Source: Litchfieldella xinjiangensis (GTDB lineage Bacteria; Pseudomonadota; Gammaproteobacteria; Pseudomonadales; Halomonadaceae). From it: a stretch of DNA of 64,000 nt. Shown piece after piece: positions 7,719 through 15,537 of this stretch (the first letter of the stretch is position 1; each line of letters opens with the position of its first letter). The stretch lies in assembly GCF_000759345.1 (NCBI RefSeq), contig NZ_JPZL01000004.1:62001-126000 (forward strand). Direction: 5' to 3'. The notes below the pieces were generated by a model, which had not been told where the DNA came from, did not search any database, and saw nothing but the letters and a program-made list of their open reading frames with translations. Made by a program: the position numbers and the translations under genes.

Positions 7719-7787
7719 AAGACGTTTGGCGCGGTGTTTTCCCGACGTAACGTCTTATAATGGCGGGCTCATGTACATTAGACGTTA
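7719..7787. promoter_or_regulatory. Divergent promoter region with three AGACGTT motifs
   Basis: The heptamer AGACGTT occurs at 7720-7726 (plus), 7749-7755 (minus) and 7780-7786 (plus). The last two extend to a perfect 8-bp inverted pair, TAACGTCT (7748-7755) and AGACGTTA (7780-7787). A perfect -10 hexamer TATAAT at 7756-7761 lies between them and would serve the SDR gene; the -35 is weak, suggesting an activator. The sites sit between the divergent TAXI and SDR genes. Confidence 0.5.
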
Positions 7788-7795
7788 GGAACGCC

Positions 7796-8554
7796 ATGCC
7801 GTCCATCACGGCTGTGCTGGGTGCCTGCGGTGGACTCGGCGCCAGCATCGTCAGCCATCTGCATCGTGAGGGCCATCGGGTCGTCCTGCTCGATCTCGAG
7901 GCCCACCGCGCTCTCGCCAACGCCCAACTTAAAACGCTGGGTCTGACATCGAATCGCTTCATCGCCTGCGATGTCACTTCGCCCGCGAGTCTCGACAGCG
8001 CTTTCCAGGCACTGTGCCAAACGGGCACATTGACCGGCTTCGTCAACGCCGCCGGTATCATTCGGCGTGGGGCGTTCCTGGAAACGGGGCGTGACGACCT
8101 CGAGGCCATGCTGAGCGTGAACGTGATCGGCGCCTATCAGGCCCTGCAAGCCGCCGCCCGGTTGATGGTCGGCCACGGTAGTGGACGCATCGTCAACGTG
8201 GCGTCGGTCCATGGCCTACGCACCAGCGCCGGGCGTAGCGCCTACGCCGCGTGCAAGGGCGCCATCCTGTCGTTGACGCGCGCCCTGGCGGTGGAACTGG
8301 CCCCGCAGGGTATCCTCGTGAATGCCGTCGCCCCCGGCCCCGTTGCCACCGGCATGCAGGAAGCCGCCGAGATTCCCGATTCGCCTTCTCGCAAGCTATG
8401 GACCGACGCCACCCCGCTGGGGCGGGTCGCCGACGCCGACGAAGTGGCCCAGGCAGTGGGGTATTTGTTATCCGAGGGCAACACATTCATCAACGGCCAG
8501 ACGCTGGTGGTCGATGGCGGCGCATCGGTGAGTATCGGTGGTGGGCGGTTATAG
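7796..8554 (+). CDS. Short-chain dehydrogenase/reductase
   Basis: A 252-residue classical SDR, probably NAD(P)-dependent. The cofactor loop is GACGGLG (9-15), followed by NAAG at 84-87, N109, S137, Y150 and K154 (the Y-x-x-x-K pair) and the C-terminal FINGQTLVVDGG. The first glycine-rich strand begins almost at the start codon, so the N-terminus is short. ATG 7796 is chosen because TTAGGA precedes it by 5 nt; the ATG at 7760 overlaps the predicted -10. The substrate is unknown. The gene is divergent from the TAXI transporter, which suggests it oxidises or reduces what that system imports. Confidence 0.85.
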   Translation: MPSITAVLGACGGLGASIVSHLHREGHRVVLLDLEAHRALANAQLKTLGLTSNRFIACDVTSPASLDSAFQALCQTGTLTGFVNAAGIIRRGAFLETGRDDLEAMLSVNVIGAYQALQAAARLMVGHGSGRIVNVASVHGLRTSAGRSAYAACKGAILSLTRALAVELAPQGILVNAVAPGPVATGMQEAAEIPDSPSRKLWTDATPLGRVADADEVAQAVGYLLSEGNTFINGQTLVVDGGASVSIGGGRL

Positions 8555-8589
8555 GTGGTTATACCCAACGGTAATCAATGTCTTGGGTG

Positions 8590-8762
8590 TTGTAGGAGCG
8601 CAGCTTGCTGCGTGATTTTTCTCTACCATAGGCAACACGTCTATCGCGCAGAAAACCCGGGACGCCGGACCGTGCGCTCCCACAGAACTCTAGGTGTCTT
8701 TATCCAACGGTGAGCAAAGTCGCTGGCTTTGTAGGAGCGCAGCTATTTGCTGCGCGATTGTA
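8590..8762. repeat. REP units between the SDR gene and cysQ
   Basis: Three REPs: forward 8590-8618 (TGTAGGAGCGCAG-CTTG-CTGCG), inverted long-class 8650-8685 (contains CCCGGGACGCCGGACC) and forward 8730-8762. They lie in the gap between convergent genes, the usual REP location. Confidence 0.75.
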
Positions 8763-8779
8763 TGTGCGTCTGTACATGA

Positions 8780-9607
8780 TTAGCCCGGCAATGCATCCGC
8801 CAATGCCTGCTCCCAGCGCTCATCGCGCTGGCCACAAACGATAAACCACGGGTTCAGCGGGTTCTCCTTCTGGTTGCAGCGCAGCGGCTGCAACGTATGC
8901 GCTTCCAGCACCTCACCTCCGGCTGCCGTCACCACGGCCTGCGCTGCGGCGGTATCCCATTCACTGGTCGGCGCCAGACGTGGATACAGGTCGGCCTTGC
9001 CTTCGGCAACCAGGCACAGCTTCAACGAACTGCCCATCGAGACACGCTCGTTATTGGGTAGCGCATCACAGAACGCCTGGAAGGCCCCCGCGCCATGTCG
9101 GCGGCTGCCCACCACCTTCCAGGCTTCTTGCTCCGGCTCAGGCAAGGCACGCACCTGAATGGCCTGTTCGTCGCCGCCCACACGCTTGAATGCACCCACC
9201 CCCGCCTGGCCCCACCAGGTGGTATCCAGCACCGGCGCATGAACGATCCCGAACATCGGCACGCCCTCCTCGATCAATGCCACATTGATCGTGAACTCGC
9301 CCGTATGGCCGATGAACTCCTTGGTACCGTCCAGCGGATCGAGCAACCAGTACCGCCGCCATCCCTTGCGACGGGAGTAGGGGATTTCCTCCGACTCCTC
9401 GGACAGGATCGGCACGTCGGGGGTGTGTTCCTTCAGCAACGCCACCAGCGCGCAGTGCGCCGCCATGTCCGCCTCGGTCAGCGGGCTGGCATCCCCCTTG
9501 TAGGAGATCTCGTATTCACCTTCGTAGATATCCATCACCTGACGGCCCGCCGCCAGGACGCCGCGAATCAGATGTTCGCGTAGCGTGCCATCAATGCTTA
9601 CCTTCAT
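8780..9607 (-). CDS. cysQ: 3'(2'),5'-bisphosphate nucleotidase
   Basis: A 275-residue member of the inositol-monophosphatase/CysQ family, of normal length. It hydrolyses the by-product PAP (3'-phosphoadenosine 5'-phosphate) to AMP during sulfate assimilation. Metal-binding motifs are visible: the PILSEES segment at 66-72, DPLDGTKEF at 90-98 and EWDTAAAQAVV with D218. Lithium-sensitive phosphatases share all three. The gene stands alone and no other sulfur-assimilation gene is in view. Its upstream region (9608-9719) is shared divergently with a small acidic protein. Confidence 0.92.
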   Translation of the reverse strand: MKVSIDGTLREHLIRGVLAAGRQVMDIYEGEYEISYKGDASPLTEADMAAHCALVALLKEHTPDVPILSEESEEIPYSRRKGWRRYWLLDPLDGTKEFIGHTGEFTINVALIEEGVPMFGIVHAPVLDTTWWGQAGVGAFKRVGGDEQAIQVRALPEPEQEAWKVVGSRRHGAGAFQAFCDALPNNERVSMGSSLKLCLVAEGKADLYPRLAPTSEWDTAAAQAVVTAAGGEVLEAHTLQPLRCNQKENPLNPWFIVCGQRDERWEQALADALPG

Positions 9608-9719
9608 GACCTTTCCCTGTGTCGAATTCCGTTAACCAAACGCTGCACTCTCACATTCGCGAATCTGCCAACGTTCTGCCATCTTGAGGGCCGAGGACGT
9701 CATGACCAAGGAGGCAACT

Positions 9720-9968
9720 ATGACCCGTACCGTACGTGTCGAACCGATCAAGGAAGAACGTGACGATGTCATTCTGGTATCAGGATGGCGTGTCGTCGAC
9801 GTAACCGAAGAAAACGCGCCGCAGGAGGTATCGCGTCACGACACCGAACCCGAAGCGATCGATGCCGCCCGAGCCTATGAACGCGACAGCACCGTCGAAC
9901 CGGGCTCCGAGCCTGACGATACCCAGGATTATGACGCCGACGATCCCAACGTGGGCAAGTTTCGCTAA
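9720..9968 (+). CDS. Small acidic protein of unknown function
   Basis: An 82-residue, strongly acidic, probably cytosolic protein. ATG 9720 is preceded by a near-perfect AAGGAGG at 9708-9714, so this start is preferred to ATG 9684. Residues 1-60 look like a small alpha/beta fold with an alanine-rich EAIDAARAYERDS stretch; the tail is a run of D, E and P ending GKFR. It resembles small DUF2188-like proteins only loosely. Its stop codon overlaps the stop of the convergent vapC-like gene by 3 nt. Confidence 0.65.
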   Translation: MTRTVRVEPIKEERDDVILVSGWRVVDVTEENAPQEVSRHDTEPEAIDAARAYERDSTVEPGSEPDDTQDYDADDPNVGKFR

Positions 9969-10387
9969 GGACGCCCGACGTCGAGGCCAAAATAGCGCGA
10001 TGCGCTTAGTAGCGCCTCATCCAGAGTGATTAGCTGACAATGGTGAGCTTCTGCGCACGCCATGTGCAACGCATCGAGCGTGCGCAGAGACGTTTTTCGA
10101 GCCAGTAGCCAATGAGCTGCCCGCTGAAAATAGGCAGCATCCACGTTGCAAACCGCAAAGCGCCCAGCCGATATATCCTCATGAAAGGCACTTTCAATAC
10201 GATTAGCCTGGGGCTCTGTTAGCTCAGCCATTCGTACCCACCTCGCTAGAGCGGAGGCGACCTCAACCTGCGTAAGCTGACTGATCAGGACCGGCCGTGT
10301 CTGTCGATCCAGCAATACCTGAACATTCTCACTGTCCGCTTCCTGACGATAATAAGGAAGAATGGCACTTGTATCGAAATAGAGCAC
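9965..10387 (-). CDS. VapC-like PIN-domain ribonuclease toxin
   Basis: A 140-residue PIN domain. The acidic active-site residues are D5 (YFDTSAI), E42 (VEVASAL), D105 (TLDALHMA) and D123 (TLDEAL). Such toxins cleave tRNA or rRNA when freed from their antitoxin. It directly follows the antitoxin gene with no gap. All catalytic positions are present, so it should be active. Its 3' end overlaps the convergent acidic-protein gene by 3 nt. Confidence 0.85.
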   Translation of the reverse strand: MLYFDTSAILPYYRQEADSENVQVLLDRQTRPVLISQLTQVEVASALARWVRMAELTEPQANRIESAFHEDISAGRFAVCNVDAAYFQRAAHWLLARKTSLRTLDALHMACAEAHHCQLITLDEALLSASRYFGLDVGRP

Positions 10388-10624
10388 CTAATAGCGCTCC
10401 TCATCTCGAAGATCGCGAATCGCCTGAGCTGCGCTACCGACCATAGGTGGCAGTTCCTGCCGCAAGCTGCTGCGGTCCAAGAAAGAGATATCGCTGTCGG
10501 CAGCGACTAGCCTGGCTGCCGGCTTACCCCGGCGAAGAATGATGATTTCCTCCCCAGCCGCCACAGTATCCAGAAGGAGAGATAGCTTTTCCCGGGTTTC
10601 CCTCACATTGGCTGTTTGCATCAC
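10388..10624 (-). CDS. Phd/YefM-type antitoxin of the PIN toxin
   Basis: A 78-residue antitoxin: an N-terminal Phd/YefM DNA-binding fold (NVRETREKLSLLLDTVAAGE, then IIILRRGKPAARLV) and a charged C-terminal tail that would wrap the toxin. It is first in the pair, as usual for type II systems, and its own promoter overlaps two operator-like GTGTAC boxes. The Phd fold combined with a PIN toxin is a common hybrid VapBC arrangement. Confidence 0.85.
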   Translation of the reverse strand: MMQTANVRETREKLSLLLDTVAAGEEIIILRRGKPAARLVAADSDISFLDRSSLRQELPPMVGSAAQAIRDLRDEERY

Positions 10625-10639
10625 ATCACTCTCCGACTC

Positions 10640-10680
10640 GTGTACACATCAAGTGTACTTCCATAATTGACGAGCCACAA
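10640..10680 (-). promoter_or_regulatory. Promoter and operators of the toxin-antitoxin pair
   Basis: On the minus strand TTGTGG (10675-10680) and TACACT (10652-10657) are separated by exactly 17 bp. GTGTACAC at 10640-10647 and AAGTGTACTT at 10651-10660 are two palindromic boxes 13 bp apart that overlap or follow the -10, which suits autorepression by the antitoxin. Confidence 0.6.
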
Positions 10681-10684
10681 GAGA

Positions 10685-11557
10685 CTATCCTCCAACCACC
10701 CTTTCGGCAGCGACTCTAAGCACCTCATGGCGGCATGCGGCAGCAAACGAGGGCACCTTGCCGAGGATGTCGCCATCTACCGAGAGTGTTTTCTCGTGAC
10801 GGAGTTCAATCCGGCAGCTAGGTGTCTTGATGTGCGTGATCGACTTGTCATGCTTGGGCGTATGGCCCATCAGCCGCGTGGCCACAAACGAGAATAGCAG
10901 GTGCGGTACGGAGCTGGGCCGGACCAACACGATATCCAGATTACCATCGTTGATGATCGCCTGCGGTACGGTCTGCCCGCCCCCGAAGAACGCCCCCGAC
11001 GACACGGCAATCGACAGCCAACGCTCCTCAATGACCGTATCGTCGTAGACAATACGCGCATGAAAGCCCCGCTGGCTGCTTACCCTACGAGCCATCAGAG
11101 CCAGGTAGCTGAAACGGCCGAAGCGCTTCTTGTCCTCGTGCGAGGCCTCGCTAGAGGGCAGCGTGCCCAGGCCGATATGCGCCACATTGAGAAAGATATG
11201 ATCGTCGAACGTGGCGACATCCACATCCACGGTATGGCCCGAAGCGATCACCCGGCACAGTTCGGTCGGGTCGTCGGGGAGATCCAGGTTACGCGCGAAA
11301 TCGTTGGCCGTGCCCGAGGGCAACACCCCCAGGATCGCCTTGCGCTTCATGCATAGCGCCGCCATGGCACTCACCGAGCCATCGCCCCCCGCCACCATCA
11401 CGCGGTCGCCCGCCTGCACGTCCCGGTGCCAGGCATCGTCGCCCAGCGTTTCGACACGCAGGTTGTCGATGCCGACCGCCTCGAGATGGGCTTGCCAGAA
11501 GGCCTTGTCCCGGGCGCCGTCGCCCGCCTTGGCGTTTGCGATAAGCCAATCCGTCAT
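10685..11557 (-). CDS. YegS/DAGK-family lipid kinase
   Basis: A 290-residue diacylglycerol/sphingosine-kinase-like protein. The nucleotide-binding GGDGS motif is at 57-61 and the PSGTANDFARNL motif at 80-91; the C-terminal half has the beta-sandwich with SGAFFGGGQTVPQA typical of DagK_cat proteins. It likely phosphorylates a membrane lipid. Its role is not fixed by context: it stands alone, upstream of the toxin-antitoxin promoter on the same strand and divergent from the autotransporter. Confidence 0.85.
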   Translation of the reverse strand: MTDWLIANAKAGDGARDKAFWQAHLEAVGIDNLRVETLGDDAWHRDVQAGDRVMVAGGDGSVSAMAALCMKRKAILGVLPSGTANDFARNLDLPDDPTELCRVIASGHTVDVDVATFDDHIFLNVAHIGLGTLPSSEASHEDKKRFGRFSYLALMARRVSSQRGFHARIVYDDTVIEERWLSIAVSSGAFFGGGQTVPQAIINDGNLDIVLVRPSSVPHLLFSFVATRLMGHTPKHDKSITHIKTPSCRIELRHEKTLSVDGDILGKVPSFAAACRHEVLRVAAERVVGG

Positions 11558-11859
11558 ACTGGGTTCTCCCTACCCTAGCTGGCTCTTACATAACACTAAC
11601 ATACGCATTCAAAGCGTGGCCCACCACAAGGGCTCAAATAGGTTGGCGACATGCCATAAAGCATTATTGGCATAATCCAAACGCTTAGACTCCCCGAGCC
11701 CAAAAGACCACTAACTTCGCTTAAGTTCTATCAGAAACTGCCGATGTAACGTATTGCCTCTCCGTTCGAGGCGTTTCAGTCCAAGTATGGTCATGTCGCT
11801 CAATCCGTCTCCTTAGAAGCGAGAACGCTGAGTCGATTAAAAAAACGTAAGGGAACCCA
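11558..11859. other. Intergenic region before the autotransporter
   Basis: 302 bp between divergent genes. It must hold both promoters, but I could not assign a convincing -35/-10 pair. No gene, repeat or strong hairpin was recognised. Confidence 0.4.
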
Positions 11860-14550
11860 ATGCCACCAGTCCATTTTCGCAAGACCCTGCTCGCCCTGGC
11901 AGTCGCAGGCGTCAGCATGCCGGCCTATTCAGCAACGTTGACACTAACCAATGCCGGTCTCAGCGAAAGCGCAACTACCGTATACAGTGAAGCAGTCACC
12001 GTTTCCGGCAGCTACACCGGCAATGACGATGCCATTGAATTCGAGGGCGTCAGGTTCGAGCAGAACCTCATCCTCGAGGCTTCGATACAGTCTTCGGGTG
12101 ATTATGCCAGCGGCTTCGACCTGGACAGCTCAGAAGACGGGGTGGCGACTACCATCCGTGGCAGCCTGATCAATCGGGGAAGCATCGCGGTCGAAGGCTA
12201 TGGCGTGGCCGCCATGCTGCTCGACCCGGCGATAATCGAAGGTGACCTGATCAATGAAGGCACCCTTTCTGCGAAGGGTGGGCTTGTTACCTACGGAAGT
12301 AATCAATTCATCTACGAAGAAGGCGCTCGGGGCCTCGATCTCTCCGTGACCCAGGTGGGTGGCAACGTTCACAACAAAGGCAGCATCACCGTCGAAGGCG
12401 AACGGTCTATGGGGATCTGGATGTCCCATGACCCAGCAGGCACTACCATCATTAAGGGCGATTTGATCAACTCCGGCACCATCCGCGCGACCGATACCGT
12501 CTCGAAGCTAGAGTTCGATGCGCAGGGCGAACCTATATGGGATGACGAAAACAATCGAGTGCGCACCGCAGCGGTTGGCATCAATCTGGCCGACGTGTCG
12601 ATCGGTAATTTCCGTAACGAACGCGGCGGGTTGATCGAAGCAAACGGTGAGCTGGCACAAGGTATCTTGTTTGAGGGTACCCAGCTCGGCGGAGATTTCA
12701 TCAACAACGGTGAGATTAGGGCCAACGGGCGGTATGCCTCTGCGGTTGACATCACCTCGCTAAATGGCCCAGCTCAAGTTCGGCAGGTGATCAATAACGG
12801 CATCATCGAAGCGACAGGCGCCGAATCGATCGGCTTTTTGGGCTCTTTCGAGTCCGCGGACCCTCGCCTCATCAATACCGGCACCATCAAAGGCGAACGT
12901 TACGCCATCGAACTGGAAGATTTCGCTGATATCGGCAGCGGCAAGCCGCTCACCATCGAACACCGCGCCGGCCTGATCAGTGGTGGTGAGGCTGCGATTT
13001 TCTCTTATAACGGCGACGTCAACTTGTTGTGGAGCGGGGGCAAGATCGTGGGGGATCTTCTGCTCAACGGTGAAGATGGCGTTAGCGGCATCGGCCAAAG
13101 CACCGTTCGCGTAAGCGGCGATGTCATTTTTGACGGAAGCCGCATCCAAGCGCGGCTCGTACAGGTCGATAGTGGCGCTTCGCTAGGCATGTTCATTGGC
13201 GAGAGCAACGCTGCGCCTGTATTGACTGTCAACGGGAACGTGCAGTTCGCCGAAGGTGCCGAGATTCGCCTCACGCCGGTCGCGGCCGACTTCACCGCCC
13301 AAGGCCGCACCTATACGCTGGTGCAAGCAAATCAGATCGACAACGGCGCTAACAACGACAACCTCGATGTCACCCTGGCCTCTCCTTTCCTGAATATGGA
13401 AACCACGGTTACTGCTAACCAAGTGACCTCGACCGTCTCGGCCAAGGGTTCCGACGAGGTCGCCGATAGCGTCAGAAGAAACGGGGGTTCACGCAACGCA
13501 CAAGCCGCCATTCGCAGCTTTGCCCCGCTGATGGGCCGTTTGGATGAAAACGACCCGGTATTCCGTGCCTTTGCGCACGCCAACGAATCCGAAGTCGCTC
13601 GCCTGGCCGTGCAGCTATCGCCCGAAGCCAACGGAGGCTCAACCTCGGCAGCCGTTTCCGGCCAAGGCCTGGTCAGCAATACCACCAGCAGCCGTACCCG
13701 CGGCGCCCGCCAAGGCATGAACTCCGGCGACACCTTCCAGGAAACCGGTGTCTGGGTTCAGGGGCTCTATAGCGAGGCCACTCAAGATCTGCGCCAAGGG
13801 ATTCCTGGCTACAATGCCTACAGCCGCGGTATCGCGATCGGCGCCGACGGCAAACCGAATCCGCAAACCACGCTGGGACTGGCATACAGCTACCTCGACA
13901 CCGACGTGAACAGCGCGACAGGCAACCAGACCGAAGTGGAAGGTCATGCGTTCACGCTGTATAGCGGCCACGAGCTGGGCAACTACTTCCTTGACGCCAG
14001 CATGACCTATGGCTTCAACGGCAACGAGAGCGAGCGTCGCATTGCCGGCACGACGGCTAAAGCCGATTACGACAGCCGCCTTCTCGGCCTCAATCTCCTC
14101 GGTGGCTATGGGTTCGATGTACAGAACGGGCTGTTGGTCGAGCCTCGGGTCGCGGCACGCTACAGCCACGTGAAGACGGAAAGCTACCAGGAAAGCGGCT
14201 CCTCGGCTGCCCTGCGCATGGAAGAGCAGCGCCAGGAAATCGCTGAACTGGGTGCAGGCGTGCGCTTTGCAGGTCGCTTCGATGCCGGGCAAGGCACACT
14301 GGAACCCCAGGCCACGTTCATGGCATATCATGACTTTGCCGACGACCGGGCCACCAGCACGGCCTCGTTCGTGCGTGGCGGCTCGTCATTCGTGACTCAG
14401 GGGGCCGATCCCGCTAACACGACGTATGAAGCCGGCGTGGGGGTCGATTACCTCTTGGGCGCCTTCTCTCTCGGCCTCAGCTACGACTTCGTCACCAAGA
14501 GCGACTTCGACGCGGATAGCTTCGTCGCCAAGATGCGCTACGAGTTCTGA
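11860..14550 (+). CDS. Autotransporter (type Va secretion) outer-membrane protein
   Basis: An 896-residue protein with a signal peptide (cleavage near MPAYSA-TL, residue 25). The passenger is built from short repeats such as GDLINEGTLSAKG, GNVHNKGSITVEG and GDFINNGEIRANG, which form a right-handed beta-helix. The C-terminal about 270 residues, from near residue 625 (GVWVQGLYS), are a 12-strand autotransporter barrel ending in the aromatic signature MRYEF. No protease triad or passenger cleavage motif was seen, so it is more likely an adhesin or surface protein than an enzyme. It is coupled to a lipoprotein hydrolase (stop-start TGATG). Confidence 0.92.
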   Translation: MPPVHFRKTLLALAVAGVSMPAYSATLTLTNAGLSESATTVYSEAVTVSGSYTGNDDAIEFEGVRFEQNLILEASIQSSGDYASGFDLDSSEDGVATTIRGSLINRGSIAVEGYGVAAMLLDPAIIEGDLINEGTLSAKGGLVTYGSNQFIYEEGARGLDLSVTQVGGNVHNKGSITVEGERSMGIWMSHDPAGTTIIKGDLINSGTIRATDTVSKLEFDAQGEPIWDDENNRVRTAAVGINLADVSIGNFRNERGGLIEANGELAQGILFEGTQLGGDFINNGEIRANGRYASAVDITSLNGPAQVRQVINNGIIEATGAESIGFLGSFESADPRLINTGTIKGERYAIELEDFADIGSGKPLTIEHRAGLISGGEAAIFSYNGDVNLLWSGGKIVGDLLLNGEDGVSGIGQSTVRVSGDVIFDGSRIQARLVQVDSGASLGMFIGESNAAPVLTVNGNVQFAEGAEIRLTPVAADFTAQGRTYTLVQANQIDNGANNDNLDVTLASPFLNMETTVTANQVTSTVSAKGSDEVADSVRRNGGSRNAQAAIRSFAPLMGRLDENDPVFRAFAHANESEVARLAVQLSPEANGGSTSAAVSGQGLVSNTTSSRTRGARQGMNSGDTFQETGVWVQGLYSEATQDLRQGIPGYNAYSRGIAIGADGKPNPQTTLGLAYSYLDTDVNSATGNQTEVEGHAFTLYSGHELGNYFLDASMTYGFNGNESERRIAGTTAKADYDSRLLGLNLLGGYGFDVQNGLLVEPRVAARYSHVKTESYQESGSSAALRMEEQRQEIAELGAGVRFAGRFDAGQGTLEPQATFMAYHDFADDRATSTASFVRGGSSFVTQGADPANTTYEAGVGVDYLLGAFSLGLSYDFVTKSDFDADSFVAKMRYEF

Positions 14551-15419
14551 TGAGCATGGCCCTATCCGGCCCGCGCAAGCGGGCCGGACTGAAGCTGCTT
14601 GGCGTGGGCATGCTCCTCGCCCTGCTGAGCGGCTGTCAGTCCTCTCAGCACGCCTTGGAAGCCTTGTCTTCATCCCACGGCAGACACGTCACCGTAGTCA
14701 CCGACAGCCCATACCCGCTGGTGTATAGTCCACCGCGACAAGGGGCCGGCTCCCTCCGCCTACGGGTATACATAGAAGGCGACGGCCGTGCCTGGGCGAC
14801 AGCAACCCAGCCGAGTCTCGACCCTAGCCCGCGCCAGCTTCTGGTGGCTCAGCTGGCATTCAACGACCCTGCTCCCAGCGTTTACCTGGCACGCCCTTGC
14901 CAGTTCATCTCTGCGTCAGGCTGCCAGCCTGAGGTATGGACCGATCGGCGCTTCTCGCAAGCCGTCGTCGATAGTCTCGATACCGCGCTGACGATGATCA
15001 AGTCGCAGCAGGGCAACTCACACTTCGAACTGGTGGGATATTCCGGTGGCGCCGCACTGGCCCTACTCCTGGCCGCCCAACGCAACGACGTAACCCAAGT
15101 ACAGACCCTTGCCGGTAACGTCATGCCCGCGCAATGGATTCAATTTCACGGTCTTCGTCCGCTGGCGTCTGCGCTTGAGCCTTTGGATTATCAAAATCGA
15201 CTGGCTCAACTACCGCAACGCCACTTCGCCGGGGAAGACGATCGCATCGTGCCCACTAGCCTGCTGCGGGCGTATATCAAGCAATTGGAGGGTACCTGCG
15301 CCGAAGCCGTTACTCTCGAGAACGTCAGCCATACGCAGGGCTGGGAACAGGCTTGGCAGCAATGGCAGGATCAGCCTATTGAATGCTTAGCTATGAATTC
15401 AGATCAAATCGTAAAGTAA
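14550..15419 (+). CDS. Alpha/beta-hydrolase lipoprotein
   Basis: A 289-residue exported lipoprotein. The lipobox LLSGC puts the lipidated cysteine at C29. The nucleophile elbow is GYSGG with S165; D231 (GEDDRIVP) and H261 (NVSHTQGW) complete a plausible Ser-Asp-His triad. It would act in the periplasm or at a membrane face as an esterase, lipase or peptidase. The start ATG overlaps the autotransporter stop by 1 nt, so the pair is co-translated. ATG 14556 is an alternative start. A role in processing or modifying the autotransporter is inference from coupling. Confidence 0.8.
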   Translation: MSMALSGPRKRAGLKLLGVGMLLALLSGCQSSQHALEALSSSHGRHVTVVTDSPYPLVYSPPRQGAGSLRLRVYIEGDGRAWATATQPSLDPSPRQLLVAQLAFNDPAPSVYLARPCQFISASGCQPEVWTDRRFSQAVVDSLDTALTMIKSQQGNSHFELVGYSGGAALALLLAAQRNDVTQVQTLAGNVMPAQWIQFHGLRPLASALEPLDYQNRLAQLPQRHFAGEDDRIVPTSLLRAYIKQLEGTCAEAVTLENVSHTQGWEQAWQQWQDQPIECLAMNSDQIVK

Positions 15420-15431
15420 ATAGCAAAGCTT

Positions 15432-15463
15432 ACTGGCCTGAGACTAGCGCGCTACAGGCCAGT
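15432..15463 (+). terminator. Terminator-like hairpin after the hydrolase
   Basis: ACTGGCCTG and CAGGCCAGT form a perfect 9-bp stem around 14 nt, followed by the weak T-rich GTAATAATTCCTT. It lies 12 bases after the lipoprotein stop. Confidence 0.55.
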
Positions 15464-15537
15464 GTAATAATTCCTTCGCAAGTTTGTAACAAACCAGTAC
15501 AATGCGCCGGCTAAAAAACATACATCATGGTACGTAA

